Source of the DNA: Ruminococcus sp. AM22-13
Lineage (GTDB): Bacteria > Bacillota > Clostridia > Lachnospirales > Lachnospiraceae
Reading direction: 5' to 3'
Length of the DNA stretch: 64,000 bases
Assembly (NCBI RefSeq): GCF_003471165.1
Contig: NZ_QRIL01000003.1
Coordinates: 1 to 64,000, forward strand
Every line of letters starts with the position of its first letter. The stretch's first letter is position 1. This document shows, one piece after another, positions 16,542 through 24,497 of this stretch. Position numbers and translations under genes: made by a program. Under the pieces are notes generated by a model. It had not been told where the DNA came from. It was given only the letters and a program-made list of their open reading frames with translations, and searched no databases.

Positions 16542-16904
16542 GTGGAAAAACATAAAGACGAGGCTTGTGACTATTATGAAATTCATGAAGATTCAATGGA
16601 AATTATAAATAAAACAATGCCAGAAGAGACGGAACTTGAGGATTTGGCAGATTTGTTTAAGATTTTCGGAGATTCTACAAGAATCCGTATTCTGTTTGTG
16701 CTTTTCGAAACAGAGGTATGTGTATGCGACCTTGCGAAAGCACTGAATATGACACAGTCTGCAATTTCCCATCAGCTTAGAATCCTGAAGCAAAACAAAC
16801 TGGTGAAGAACCGACGAGAGGGAAAGTCCATTTTTTATTCTCTGGCAGATGATCATGTGCGGACGATTATCAATCAGGGAAGAGAGCATATAGAAGAAAA
16901 TTAA
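16542..16904 (+). CDS. ArsR/SmtB-family metal-responsive repressor
   Basis: The 120-residue winged-helix protein has the ArsR core FKIFGDSTRIRILFVLFETEVCVCDLA, where CVC matches the alpha-3 cadmium/lead site of CadC. It also has the recognition helix TQSAISHQLRILK and a C-terminal DDHVRTIINQGREH helix matching the alpha-5 zinc site. It is third in the efflux locus and should bind the dyad at 14167-14182, releasing it on Zn, Cd or Pb. The start is GTG; the ribosome binding site GGAAGG is 14 bases away, which is long. Confidence 0.88.
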   Translation: MEKHKDEACDYYEIHEDSMEIINKTMPEETELEDLADLFKIFGDSTRIRILFVLFETEVCVCDLAKALNMTQSAISHQLRILKQNKLVKNRREGKSIFYSLADDHVRTIINQGREHIEEN

Positions 16905-16935
16905 TCCGATGTGAACGTATGGTAAAAGTAAAAAG

Positions 16936-16972
16936 CAGGGAGTTGATATTTCAAGTATTGGCTCCCTGTTTG
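16936..16972 (+). terminator. Terminator of the metal efflux locus
   Basis: CAGGGAG (16936-16942) pairs with CTCCCTG (16962-16968) and is followed by TTT. The spacing after the ArsR gene fits operon termination. Confidence 0.65.
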
Positions 16973-17090
16973 AAAATATAAAAGTTTTATAGAACTAACT
17001 ATTGAAAGTGGAATTTACAGAATGAAATAAGAGCCTGCCAGTGGATGATAAGATCTGGCAGAGATGGAATGAGTGGAAGGAGAAGATTTG

Positions 17091-18182
17091 ATGCGAACAT
17101 TACGAGTAGCAGACCTGGAAGCAAAACCGGGTGAGAAAGTATCAGGATTTGTGCACATCATCGGGGCAGAATTCGGAATTCCGGTAACACTGATCTGTGG
17201 AGAAAAAGAGGGGGAGACTGTTCTGATCTCCGGTGGGGTACATAATGCAGAATATGTAGGAATTCAGGCAGCTATGCAGCTTGCAGATGAGCTGGATCCG
17301 AAGAAGATCGCAGGAAATATCATAGTGATCCGTCTGATGAACCGAACGGGATTTGAGCATCGCACCATGAGCCTGACGTATGAAGACGGAAAGAATCTGA
17401 ACAGAGTTTTTCCGGGAAATCCGAATGGTACACTTAGTGACAGGATCGCTTATACTGTTGTGACAGAGTTTTTCCCGAAGGTAGATTATTATATCGATCT
17501 GCATTGCGGGGATGGCTTCGAGGGGTTGGTATCCTATGTATATTGTACAGGGGCAGCTGCTCCGGAAGTTGCGGCAAAGAGCCGTGAGATGGCAGAGATC
17601 GCACATGTGGACTATCTGGTAACATCTATGTATGGAACCGGCGGAGCTTACAATTATGCCGGAAGTATGGGGATTCCAAGTATCCTGCTGGAACGTGGAC
17701 ACAGCTCCCGCTGGTGTGAAGATCTGGTTGCAGAAGATGTTCATGATGTAAAGAATATCTTAAGACACCTTGGTGTTCTTTGCGGCAAGTCCCACACGCA
17801 CGGTGAACCTCCGGTAGAAGTAAGTCCTGTGATTTATGAAGATGCCCCGGTGTCCGGCTGCTGGTATCCTGCAAAACAGCCAGGAGAGACCTTTAAAGAG
17901 GGAGAAGTGCTGGGAAAAATCTGTGATTATTTTGGACGTGAACTGTTTGTCTACAGAGCTAAGATGGGCGGGATTATCCTTTATCAGACAATCAGTCTGT
18001 GTATTATGAAAGACACACCGATGGTATCTTATGGAACCTGGGATGAGGAGAAACAGGGAAAAATTGAACTTGGCTGTGAGGTTTGCGGAAATAAAGAACA
18101 TAAGCATGGACACCACCATCATAAACATGGAAGTGATAAACACAGAAATAGTAAGCATGAAAATGATAAACACCATAAGTAA
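17091..18182 (+). CDS. M14-like succinylglutamate desuccinylase/aspartoacylase-family protein with His-rich tail
   Basis: The 363-residue protein has the zinc-hydrolase core of the AstE/AspA family: H51 and E54 in GGVHNAEYVG, the conserved GKNLNRVFPG loop, and H138 in DLHCGDG. The reaction should be hydrolysis of an amide bond of an N-acylated amino acid or similar small molecule. The last 30 residues are an extreme His-Lys-Gly tail (HHHHKHG and repeated KH), absent from typical members, able to bind zinc or nickel. It follows the zinc/cadmium efflux locus. Start at 17091 is set by GGAAGGAG eight bases upstream; an in-frame GTG at 17073 has no such signal. Confidence 0.82.
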   Translation: MRTLRVADLEAKPGEKVSGFVHIIGAEFGIPVTLICGEKEGETVLISGGVHNAEYVGIQAAMQLADELDPKKIAGNIIVIRLMNRTGFEHRTMSLTYEDGKNLNRVFPGNPNGTLSDRIAYTVVTEFFPKVDYYIDLHCGDGFEGLVSYVYCTGAAAPEVAAKSREMAEIAHVDYLVTSMYGTGGAYNYAGSMGIPSILLERGHSSRWCEDLVAEDVHDVKNILRHLGVLCGKSHTHGEPPVEVSPVIYEDAPVSGCWYPAKQPGETFKEGEVLGKICDYFGRELFVYRAKMGGIILYQTISLCIMKDTPMVSYGTWDEEKQGKIELGCEVCGNKEHKHGHHHHKHGSDKHRNSKHENDKHHK

Positions 18183-18202
18183 TATGAGAATCATATAGCA
18201 AA

Positions 18203-18297
18203 AAAGTCCCCTGCGGAGGTTGCGAAGAGCAATAAGCAGTGGGTGGGGACTTACTTGTATCAGGAGGGGTACAAGCCTCTCCTGATAAACTGCGGTC
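18203..18297 (+). repeat. Family A repeat copy
   Basis: This lacks the outer TAACCGAAT end but keeps the AAGTCCCC...GGGGACTTACTT hairpin and the TATCAGGAGGGG-type hairpin. It begins about 20 bases after the stop of the His-tailed hydrolase. Confidence 0.8.
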
Positions 18298-18361
18298 GTA
18301 TTTTGCATTATTTTTGTGATGAGCTTTTTGGGCAATCATCGGAAATACAAAATCTGCCTGT

Positions 18362-18841
18362 CTATTCATGAAACAGAATCTGAGTAAAGAATCTCACATC
18401 TGAATCGTCTGCCCAGCAGATCATTCCTACGGCATCTGCCATCTTCTGCGCATCTACGCTGTAGGCTGACATGCAGGAACAATTTTTATATGGACCTGCA
18501 CTCATGATTAGAACATCATCTTTTCCGGTTTCCTGCATACGCTTGGCGAGCTGTTCTGTAAGAATATTCTGCGCATGTTTCGCCTGTTTAAAAAGAACTG
18601 GATCCATAAGAGGATCCTTCAAAACAGTCTGAAGAACCAGTGCTTTTTCGTACTTCATTGCTCTTTCGTGCATTTCCTCTACAGTGCCGCAGGCAGGTGG
18701 ACATGCCGGCACCAGATTATAATTTCCACACATATTGTCTTCGCAAAACTGTCGGTATTCCGGTACAAATACCAGGTCTTTTGTATCCATGATCGCTGCA
18801 TTGGCAAAGCCCATGGAAAGTGCTTCTTTTATAAGATCCAT
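18362..18841 (-). CDS. DUF2284-type predicted metal-binding protein
   Basis: The 159-residue protein is cysteine-rich: CEDNMCGNYNLVPACPPACGTVEEM (cysteines at about residues 33-52) and CSCMSAY near the C-terminus, matching DUF2284 proteins, whose function is unknown and which often sit near corrinoid or redox enzymes. The start at 18841 is supported by GGGAG 11 bases upstream; an upstream in-frame ATG (18892) has no ribosome binding site. It stands alone here. Confidence 0.7.
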   Translation of the reverse strand: MDLIKEALSMGFANAAIMDTKDLVFVPEYRQFCEDNMCGNYNLVPACPPACGTVEEMHERAMKYEKALVLQTVLKDPLMDPVLFKQAKHAQNILTEQLAKRMQETGKDDVLIMSAGPYKNCSCMSAYSVDAQKMADAVGMICWADDSDVRFFTQILFHE

Positions 18842-19074
18842 AAGATAAAATCTCCCTTCTGTAAGTGGATGAAATCTTTTGCTATAAAACAATGACTGGG
18901 CGTCAGAACAGAGTAAAATTGATTTACCTTTGATTCCGACATCATAATAGGATTATAGCATAATTCGAGTGTTTATGTCTGGCTGTTTTGCAGAATTCTT
19001 GTTATAATAAGCAGTATACTAATGTTATGGTACATGTAGCAAATGATAGCAAAAAGCTATTGTTCATTTTTGAA

Positions 19075-19281
19075 ATGACTCAGGATGAGTACAGAAAAGC
19101 AGCAATCGAAGCTGTTAAGAAACTTTCCGTTGATGTTGGAATCCCGACAAAACTGGAAGCTATCAAAGAAGAAGACCTTCAGTTTCTGGCTGAATCCGCA
19201 CACGCAGATGTATGCGCACCAGGAAACCCGAAAGATGCAAGCGTAGAAGATCTGAAAGATCTGTTCCGCAAGATTATGTAA
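19075..19281 (+). pseudogene. C-terminal remnant of an iron-containing alcohol dehydrogenase
   Basis: About 65 residues match the extreme C-terminus of FucO/AdhB-type dehydrogenases (KLSVDVGIPTKLEAIKEEDL, then DVCAPGNPKDASVEDL). The catalytic and iron-binding parts are missing and the sequence before ATG 19075 does not resemble the family. It keeps a good terminator. I read it as the stump of a deleted gene. Confidence 0.7.
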
Positions 19282-19288
19282 TTTATGC

Positions 19289-19323
19289 AAAGGGGCTATC
19301 GGGAAATAGATAGCCCCTTTTTT
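19289..19323 (+). terminator. Terminator after the dehydrogenase remnant
   Basis: A 12-bp stem AAAGGGGCTATC (19289-19300) with GATAGCCCCTTT (19309-19320) runs into a T tract. Confidence 0.85.
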
Positions 19324-19396
19324 GACTTTTATGATTTATTTGTAAGGTGTTATATCGACTTTGCCAAGTTCGCTTCCTGCAAGTCCTTTTACTTTG

Positions 19397-20017
19397 TTAT
19401 TTACTCTGGTGTTTCTCCAGCTGATGATCTGTTTCATTATACTGTTCAAATCGTCCTTCGATTTCTACCAGCATATTCGCATATTCTCTTAATTCATCTT
19501 TAAGCTGCTCCTTATCTGCACGTTCTTTCTTATAGGAAATACGATGTTCCATGCTTGCCCAGAAATCCATGGACATTGTTCGAAACTGTATCTCCACCGG
19601 AAAGTATTCCATCCCATCCAGACAATATACCGGCACTCCTACGATCACATGATAACTTCGATAACCATTTGGCTTCGGGCTGCTGATATAATCCCGTTCT
19701 TTTATCACGATCAGGTCACTCTGACTTTTCAGAAGTTCTGTCAGATTATAGATATCATCTACAAAGTAGCAGATCACTCTGACACCTGCAATATCCTGCA
19801 GATAATCTTTGGCGTTGATTACGGTTTCTTCTTTTCCTTTTCGGCGAAGTTTCTCTTCAATACTTCGTTTCTTTTTGATTCTGCACTGGATATTGTGGAT
19901 CGGTCTTGCCGAGGCTTCTCCGTAAAGATTGTGGTTCAGCACATCCAGACGGGTAAGAAGCATCTGCTTGGCATCTTCATATGGTCGTATAAATTCATAA
20001 TATTCTTCATCTGTCAT
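19397..20017 (-). CDS. Small alarmone synthetase (GTP pyrophosphokinase, RelQ/RelP type)
   Basis: The 206-residue single-domain synthetase makes (p)ppGpp from ATP and GTP/GDP. Signature segments are RIKKKRSIEEKL, DIAGVRVICYFVDDIY, SPKPNGYRSYH (GTP-binding loop) and PVEIQFRTMSMDFWASMEH with the catalytic glutamate. There is no hydrolase, TGS or ACT domain, so it is a stress-type synthetase rather than Rel. A C-terminal helical tail fits RelQ-like tetramers. GGAGAAATG upstream supports the start. It is convergent with the dehydrogenase remnant. Confidence 0.9.
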   Translation of the reverse strand: MTDEEYYEFIRPYEDAKQMLLTRLDVLNHNLYGEASARPIHNIQCRIKKKRSIEEKLRRKGKEETVINAKDYLQDIAGVRVICYFVDDIYNLTELLKSQSDLIVIKERDYISSPKPNGYRSYHVIVGVPVYCLDGMEYFPVEIQFRTMSMDFWASMEHRISYKKERADKEQLKDELREYANMLVEIEGRFEQYNETDHQLEKHQSK

Positions 20018-20162
20018 TTTTCATTTCTCCTGTAAAATCCCCTATACAATGTATCAGACTTATTCCCAATTACTCATTTATCATACAGAAAAAATGTGTT
20101 CAATTAATGGTGGATTTCTAACCATTTTATAAAGAATCTCTGTAAATCTTTTTCATTTAATG

Positions 20163-20234
20163 TACAACGCAGATGTGGCACTTTATAAAGCAAAAAAAGA
20201 AACCCCGGGAACTTTCCGGATATTTGAAGAATAA
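20163..20234 (+). pseudogene. C-terminal remnant of a GGDEF (diguanylate cyclase) domain
   Basis: The frame reads YNADVALYKAKKETPGTFRI and ends FEE-stop, the typical last helix and strand of GGDEF domains (ADxALYxAKxxG). Nothing upstream belongs to a cyclase, so only about 23 codons survive. Confidence 0.6.
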
Positions 20235-20243
20235 ACTGACAAA

Positions 20244-20297
20244 AATATAGCCGGAGTTTACGATAATTAATCATAAATCGTAAATTCCGGCTATATT
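20244..20297 (-). terminator. Long hairpin downstream of the phosphoribosyltransferase-like gene
   Basis: AATATAGCCGGA (20244-20255) pairs with TCCGGCTATATT (20286-20297), with TTTACGAT/ATCGTAAA extending the stem inward. It lies 65 bases after the minus-strand gene stop and could terminate either direction. Confidence 0.6.
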
Positions 20298-20298
20298 A

Positions 20299-20367
20299 TG
20301 TTAATCTCTACCCGCTGTTTATTGCTCTTGGCAATTGAAGCAAGGGACTTCTCTGATTTGGTTAAAT
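20299..20367 (-). repeat. Family A repeat, degraded copy
   Basis: On the minus strand the order of the family is kept (TTTAACCAAATCAGAGAAGT, then a TTGC..AAGAGCAATAAAC core). Its outer end overlaps the stop codon of the phosphoribosyltransferase-like gene. Confidence 0.6.
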
Positions 20368-21450
20368 AATATATTTTTTTAAAGCAGTAGTAAATTCCTG
20401 AATTCGCTCTTCAGCAATCTCTTTCAGAGTCACATCCTGCATACTCTGGATATATCCCTGTTCCTGTTTGTATAACCATTTATTCACGGATGGATTGATT
20501 TTCTCATAATGATTTGCCTTTACCCAATCTTCATAAGAGATCGGTGTCACATAACCTAATTTCTCATCAAGCAGTTCTTTGAAATTAATCTGATCTGCGC
20601 GCTGTAACATTTCCTTCCAGAATTCCAGAACTTCCTCTACATGCTCATGAATCTCATAACGTCTTGCACCGCCATCATAAATAATACATTTCTCAAACAG
20701 CGGATTTCTCATGGACAAAGTCTCTCTTCTGAATTCCGGCGCAATAATACCATCTTTCCAGTAGAAGTCTACGTCAGGAAGATTGATTCCGGATACACCC
20801 TTATCCTGATAAGTGCTGAAAATTCCCTCATAATATACTGTGATAAATCCCTCAAATTCCGGCCAGAATTCACGGATTTCTTTTGTCAGACGTTCCAGAA
20901 TCGTAATCCCTGTAGTACCGCCAATTGTAAAAATGATAATATTGCGAAGTCTTGCACCGTGTTCTCTGTAGAAATCTGTTACATAACGCAGACAGTGAAT
21001 TAATGTTTCACCAGTTGCAATGATGTCACCAATCAGCAGAGTACTGTCCGGTACCATTGTCAGTTTGCTGTATTTGATTTCCAGACCTGCGATCTCATCT
21101 TCATTAAATACACGTTCACTAGAAAGGAAGCTGATATCATGAACGCGGATATGTTCTCTGTAGCAGCTCTCCTCAAGCGGATAGTTTAATGCGCCGCGAA
21201 GAATTGAAAGAATATTTGCGGTTGTTACTTTCTTCTGTTCTTTGAAATAGTAGAGCATCTGAGAAGTGGACGGAATCAGACAATGATACACTTCGTATCC
21301 AACTACTTCCGGTGTATTCAGAAGCTTTCTTGTCTCTGCTTCAGAAACCACATAATATTCATTCTCGTAGTTTCCGCCCTCCAGACGGTAGCAGTCTACA
21401 CCCTGCTCTGAAAATTCCGGTACCAGTTTCACATTATTCCAGTTATCCAT
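20362..21450 (-). CDS. Phosphoribosyltransferase-fold protein of unknown function
   Basis: The 362-residue protein has one clear landmark, the type I phosphoribosyltransferase PRPP loop STLLIGDIIATGETL at about residues 136-150, followed by RNIIIFTIGGTTG, the next strand. Usual enzymes of the fold are about 200 residues; here a long N-terminal part (1-130) and a C-terminal half (170-362) rich in aromatic and charged residues are added and not recognised. Substrate is unknown. Start at 21450 follows GGAGG inside an upstream in-frame ATG context (21465). It is transcribed alone from the promoter at 21597-21625. Confidence 0.65.
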   Translation of the reverse strand: MDNWNNVKLVPEFSEQGVDCYRLEGGNYENEYYVVSEAETRKLLNTPEVVGYEVYHCLIPSTSQMLYYFKEQKKVTTANILSILRGALNYPLEESCYREHIRVHDISFLSSERVFNEDEIAGLEIKYSKLTMVPDSTLLIGDIIATGETLIHCLRYVTDFYREHGARLRNIIIFTIGGTTGITILERLTKEIREFWPEFEGFITVYYEGIFSTYQDKGVSGINLPDVDFYWKDGIIAPEFRRETLSMRNPLFEKCIIYDGGARRYEIHEHVEEVLEFWKEMLQRADQINFKELLDEKLGYVTPISYEDWVKANHYEKINPSVNKWLYKQEQGYIQSMQDVTLKEIAEERIQEFTTALKKYII

Positions 21451-21596
21451 TGATTTATCCTCCATCTTCTCATGTACATTATCAGATATTTGTTATATCT
21501 GCATTTATAGTTTTCGTTATCCCTGTCATCAGCATGTGCCAAATCAGCAAAACAGCCAGCTTTTTCCAGTGCAAAAAGCCAGCTCCTATTAAAAAT

Positions 21597-21625
21597 AGAA
21601 TAGGCTAAACAGTTGATATTGTCAA
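21597..21625 (-). promoter_or_regulatory. Promoter of the phosphoribosyltransferase-like gene
   Basis: On the minus strand TTGACA (21620-21625) and TATTCT (21597-21602) are 17 bp apart. The leader of about 140 bases contains repeats of AGCCAGCT around a GCTTTTT/AAAAAGC hairpin, of unknown meaning. Confidence 0.6.
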
Positions 21626-21665
21626 GTCTGTAATTTGGTATTTTAACCGAAGCAGACTCCTTATG

Positions 21666-21776
21666 GTAACTGTTCACACGCTACTATTCCGCGAGGTGTT
21701 TTGGCATGAATATACCAAAATCCAGAGACATACGGCGCGGATTTATGCGATTAGCATAAATTCTGCGCACCCCTTG
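21666..21776 (+). repeat. Family B repeat copy
   Basis: An approximately 110-bp unit starts with GTAACTGTTCA and contains CTACTATTCCG, GGCATGAATAT, ACATACGGC and an ATTTATGC/GCATAAAT hairpin. The reverse complement of 38661-38753 aligns along its length. It sits just before the sstT promoter region. Confidence 0.7.
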
Positions 21777-21850
21777 CATATTCCGTGAGTTTACCTTATA
21801 ATGTAACGTATCAGTGTTTTAACAAAGTAAAGGGAAAAAGGAGTAAAGAG

Positions 21851-23077
21851 ATGAAAAAGTTTTGGGACAAATGGACTGAGATCGCTCTGGTAAAGAGAAT
21901 CCTGGTTGGTCTGATCCTTGGTGCGATTCTTGGAATCGCAGTACCACAGGCCACAGGAATCGCAATACTGGGTGATGTCTTTGTAAGTGCTTTAAAGGCT
22001 ATTGCACCATTACTGGTGTTCTTTCTGGTTATCAGTTCTCTGTGTAACGCAGGAAAATCTCACGGAGGAGTTATTAAGACAGTTATTATTCTTTATATGT
22101 TCAGTACAGTACTGGCAGCAGTAATCGCAGTATTTGCAAGTATGGCATTTCCTGTAAAACTGACACTTGCAAACGCAGCAACTGATACAAGCGCACCACA
22201 GGGCATTGCAGAGGTGTTAAATAACCTTCTGTTAAATGTCGTTGCAAACCCGGTATCTTCTCTGGTAAATGCAAACTATGTAGGAATTCTGATGTGGGCA
22301 GTTCTTCTGGGACTTGCATTCCGTGCGGCAGATAAGATGACAAAGAAAGTTCTGGCTGATGTTGCGGATGGAATTTCCATGGTAGTAACATGGATCATTA
22401 ACCTTGCACCTGTCGGAATCTTTGGTCTGGTATTTAACACAGTATCTACAAATGGTCTGGATATCTTTACTACATATGGAAAACTGCTTGTTCTGCTTGT
22501 AGGATGTATGCTGTTTATCTATTTTGTAACAAACCCGATTCTGGTTTACTGGTGTATCCGTCAGAATCCATATCCGCTGATTTTCCACTGCCTGAAAAGA
22601 AGCGCGCTGACAGCATTCTTTACAAGAAGTTCAGCAGCCAACATTCCGGTAAATATGAAAGTCTGCGAAGAGATGGGACTGGACAGAGATACTTATTCTG
22701 TAACTATTCCGCTTGGTGCTACGATTAACATGGATGGTGCAGCCATCACTATTACAGTTATGACAATGGCTACAGCATTTACACTTGGTATTAACGTAGA
22801 TATCCCGACAGCAATCATCTTAAGTTTACTTGCTGCTCTGTCTGCATGTGGAGCTTCCGGTGTTGCAGGTGGATCCCTTCTGCTGATTCCGCTGGCATGT
22901 TCTCTGTTTGGTATTTCAGATGATATTGCCATGCAGGTTGTTGCAGTTGGATTTATCATCGGCGTTATTCAGGACTCCGTAGAAACAGCCCTGAACTCAT
23001 CCTCAGACCTTCTGCTATCTGCCTCCGCAGAATTCAGACAGTGGAGACTGGAAGGGAAAGAGATTAAATTTAAATAA
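21851..23077 (+). CDS. sstT: Serine/threonine:sodium symporter SstT
   Basis: The 408-residue transporter belongs to the dicarboxylate/amino acid:cation symporter family. Diagnostic parts are VKRILVGLILGAILGIAVP at the N-terminus, the re-entrant loop FFTRSSAANIPVNM, and the transport core IPLGATINMDGAAITITV, which in SstT replaces the NMDGTA of glutamate carriers. It imports serine and threonine with sodium. The open frame begins at 21785, but AAAGGAG before ATG 21851 fixes the start. Confidence 0.92.
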   Translation: MKKFWDKWTEIALVKRILVGLILGAILGIAVPQATGIAILGDVFVSALKAIAPLLVFFLVISSLCNAGKSHGGVIKTVIILYMFSTVLAAVIAVFASMAFPVKLTLANAATDTSAPQGIAEVLNNLLLNVVANPVSSLVNANYVGILMWAVLLGLAFRAADKMTKKVLADVADGISMVVTWIINLAPVGIFGLVFNTVSTNGLDIFTTYGKLLVLLVGCMLFIYFVTNPILVYWCIRQNPYPLIFHCLKRSALTAFFTRSSAANIPVNMKVCEEMGLDRDTYSVTIPLGATINMDGAAITITVMTMATAFTLGINVDIPTAIILSLLAALSACGASGVAGGSLLLIPLACSLFGISDDIAMQVVAVGFIIGVIQDSVETALNSSSDLLLSASAEFRQWRLEGKEIKFK

Positions 23078-23098
23078 GAAATTGGAAATCCCATATAG

Positions 23099-23125
23099 CG
23101 GCCGCCCGAAAGGACGGTCGTTTTT
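23099..23125 (+). terminator. sstT terminator
   Basis: CGGCCGCCC (23099-23107), GAAA tetraloop and GGACGGTCG (23112-23120), then TTTTT. One mismatch and one wobble pair. Confidence 0.8.
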
Positions 23126-23165
23126 ATGTGAGCGAAAACTTCGGACATACGATTTTGCGCTAAAG

Positions 23166-23173
23166 CATACACT
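23166..23173 (+). promoter_or_regulatory. Possible sigma-E minus-10 element of spoIIID
   Basis: CATACACT matches the sigma-E type -10 (CATACANT), 30 bases before the spoIIID start. I could not identify a convincing -35. spoIIID is a known sigma-E target in spore-formers. Confidence 0.35.
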
Positions 23174-23202
23174 GTAAAAACAGCGTCTTCGGAGGCTTAT
23201 CC

Positions 23203-23454
23203 GTGAAAGATTATATCGAAGAGCGGGCAGTGGAAATTGCGAATTATATTATTGAGACAAAGGCGACAGTGCGTCAGGCGGCGAAGAAATTTGGAATTAG
23301 TAAGAGTACAGTACATAAGGATTGTACCGATCGTCTCAAACAGCTAAATCCGGGACTGGCCAGTGAAGTCAGACAGGTTCTGGATGTGAATAAGCAGGAG
23401 CGGCATATCAGAGGTGGTCTTGCAACCAGAGAAAAATATCTGCATCAGCATTAA
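23203..23454 (+). CDS. spoIIID: Sporulation transcriptional regulator SpoIIID
   Basis: The 83-residue DNA-binding protein has the SpoIIID helix-turn-helix ATVRQAAKKFGISKSTVHKD followed by the conserved basic region RHIRGGLATREKY. It acts in the mother cell during sporulation, activating and repressing sigma-E-dependent genes. Size and sequence are those of the family. The start is GTG, eight bases after CGGAGG. It shows that the organism, or a recent ancestor, forms spores. Confidence 0.95.
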   Translation: MKDYIEERAVEIANYIIETKATVRQAAKKFGISKSTVHKDCTDRLKQLNPGLASEVRQVLDVNKQERHIRGGLATREKYLHQH

Positions 23455-23484
23455 ATGTGTTAAAATAAAACTCAGATATATAAA

Positions 23485-23513
23485 AAAGCGCCCGCGGATC
23501 GGCGGGTGCTTTT
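23485..23513 (+). terminator. spoIIID terminator
   Basis: GCGCCCGC (23488-23495) pairs with GCGGGTGC (23502-23509) and is followed by TTTT. Confidence 0.8.
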
Positions 23514-23536
23514 CATAAAGAGGATAACATAGAAAA

Positions 23537-24271
23537 ATGGAAGAAAATCTGAAACGAAATATTGTAAATAAAATATTTGATATGCAGGAAACCGAAATAT
23601 GCCATAATCCATATGACCACGAACAACGGAAATTATTTAGCATTGAATCCGGGGATTTGCGGCAACTAAGGAGATGCCAGAAGGAGAAATACGAGGGAAG
23701 ACTGGGAAGAGTAGCTGATGAGGATCTGCGGAATGATAAAAACATTGCAATTATTGTTATAACACTTGCATCCAGAGCGGCAATTCGCGGAGGGATTAGT
23801 CCGGAACTTGCGTTTACAATGGCAGACAATTATATATGTGACATCGAAAGACAGAAAGACAAGAAGGTTATCGCAAAAAAAGCAGAAGAATATGAAGAAG
23901 AATTTGCAAGACAAGTAATGGAGGCGAAAAAATCACCGGAAACTAATCATTATGTTGAGAAAGCAAAAGATTATATTTATAAACACCTTCACAATGTAGA
24001 TATTCATCGTGTATGGGAAGAAACTGGGATAAACGGTGATTACCTGTGCAGACTATTCCAAAAATATGAAGGATGTTCTGTGGAGAAATATATACGAAAA
24101 GAAAAAATAAAACAGGCAAAGGAATTATTACAATATTCAAATTATCACATACAGGAAATTTCGGAATATTTATCATTTTCGAATCAGAGTTCTTTTACTA
24201 AGTGCTTTAAACTTGAAACTGGAATGACTCCAAAGGAATTTCGGAAAAGCTGTTTTAAGCAAACTAGGTAA
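23537..24271 (+). CDS. AraC-family transcriptional regulator
   Basis: The 244-residue regulator ends in a two-HTH AraC domain (about 140-240: VDIHRVWEETGINGDYLCRLFQKYEG and HIQEISEYLSFSNQSSFTKCFKLETGMTPKEFRK). Its N-terminal part (LRRCQKEKYEGRLGR, RAAIRGGISPELAFTMADNY) is a helical domain seen in many gut Firmicute AraC regulators rather than a cupin. It lies 226 bases before the first GH51 gene in the same direction, so that gene is its likely target, possibly sensing arabino-oligosaccharides. This link is inferred from position. Confidence 0.85.
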   Translation: MEENLKRNIVNKIFDMQETEICHNPYDHEQRKLFSIESGDLRQLRRCQKEKYEGRLGRVADEDLRNDKNIAIIVITLASRAAIRGGISPELAFTMADNYICDIERQKDKKVIAKKAEEYEEEFARQVMEAKKSPETNHYVEKAKDYIYKHLHNVDIHRVWEETGINGDYLCRLFQKYEGCSVEKYIRKEKIKQAKELLQYSNYHIQEISEYLSFSNQSSFTKCFKLETGMTPKEFRKSCFKQTR

Positions 24272-24497
24272 GTACTCTGCTTCAATGGCGAATAACATAA
24301 ATTCTGCGTATCGCAAAGTGTATTACTAAGAGCAGTGAGAGAGGACAGTAACCAGAGGATAAAACAGTGAGAAATACAAACTATAGAAAGTCGCTGCAGG
24401 CAAAAAATGTTCGGTAAAATAGTATATAAATACTTAAACCTCGATTATATTCAAAGATATAAAAGCGCGCTGAGTATTATTTCAGGAGGTAATCGGG

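Larger units (their letters stand above)
20018..20361. other. Gene-free interval with remnants and a strong hairpin
   Basis: This 344-base interval holds the alarmone synthetase promoter region, a GGDEF tail remnant (20163-20234), a hairpin (20244-20297) and a degraded family A repeat (from 20299). No intact gene is visible. Confidence 0.6.

Noticed and set aside
17142..17744. 200-codon minus-strand frame within the His-tailed hydrolase gene
   Set aside because: Antisense shadow; the plus-strand reading has complete catalytic motifs.
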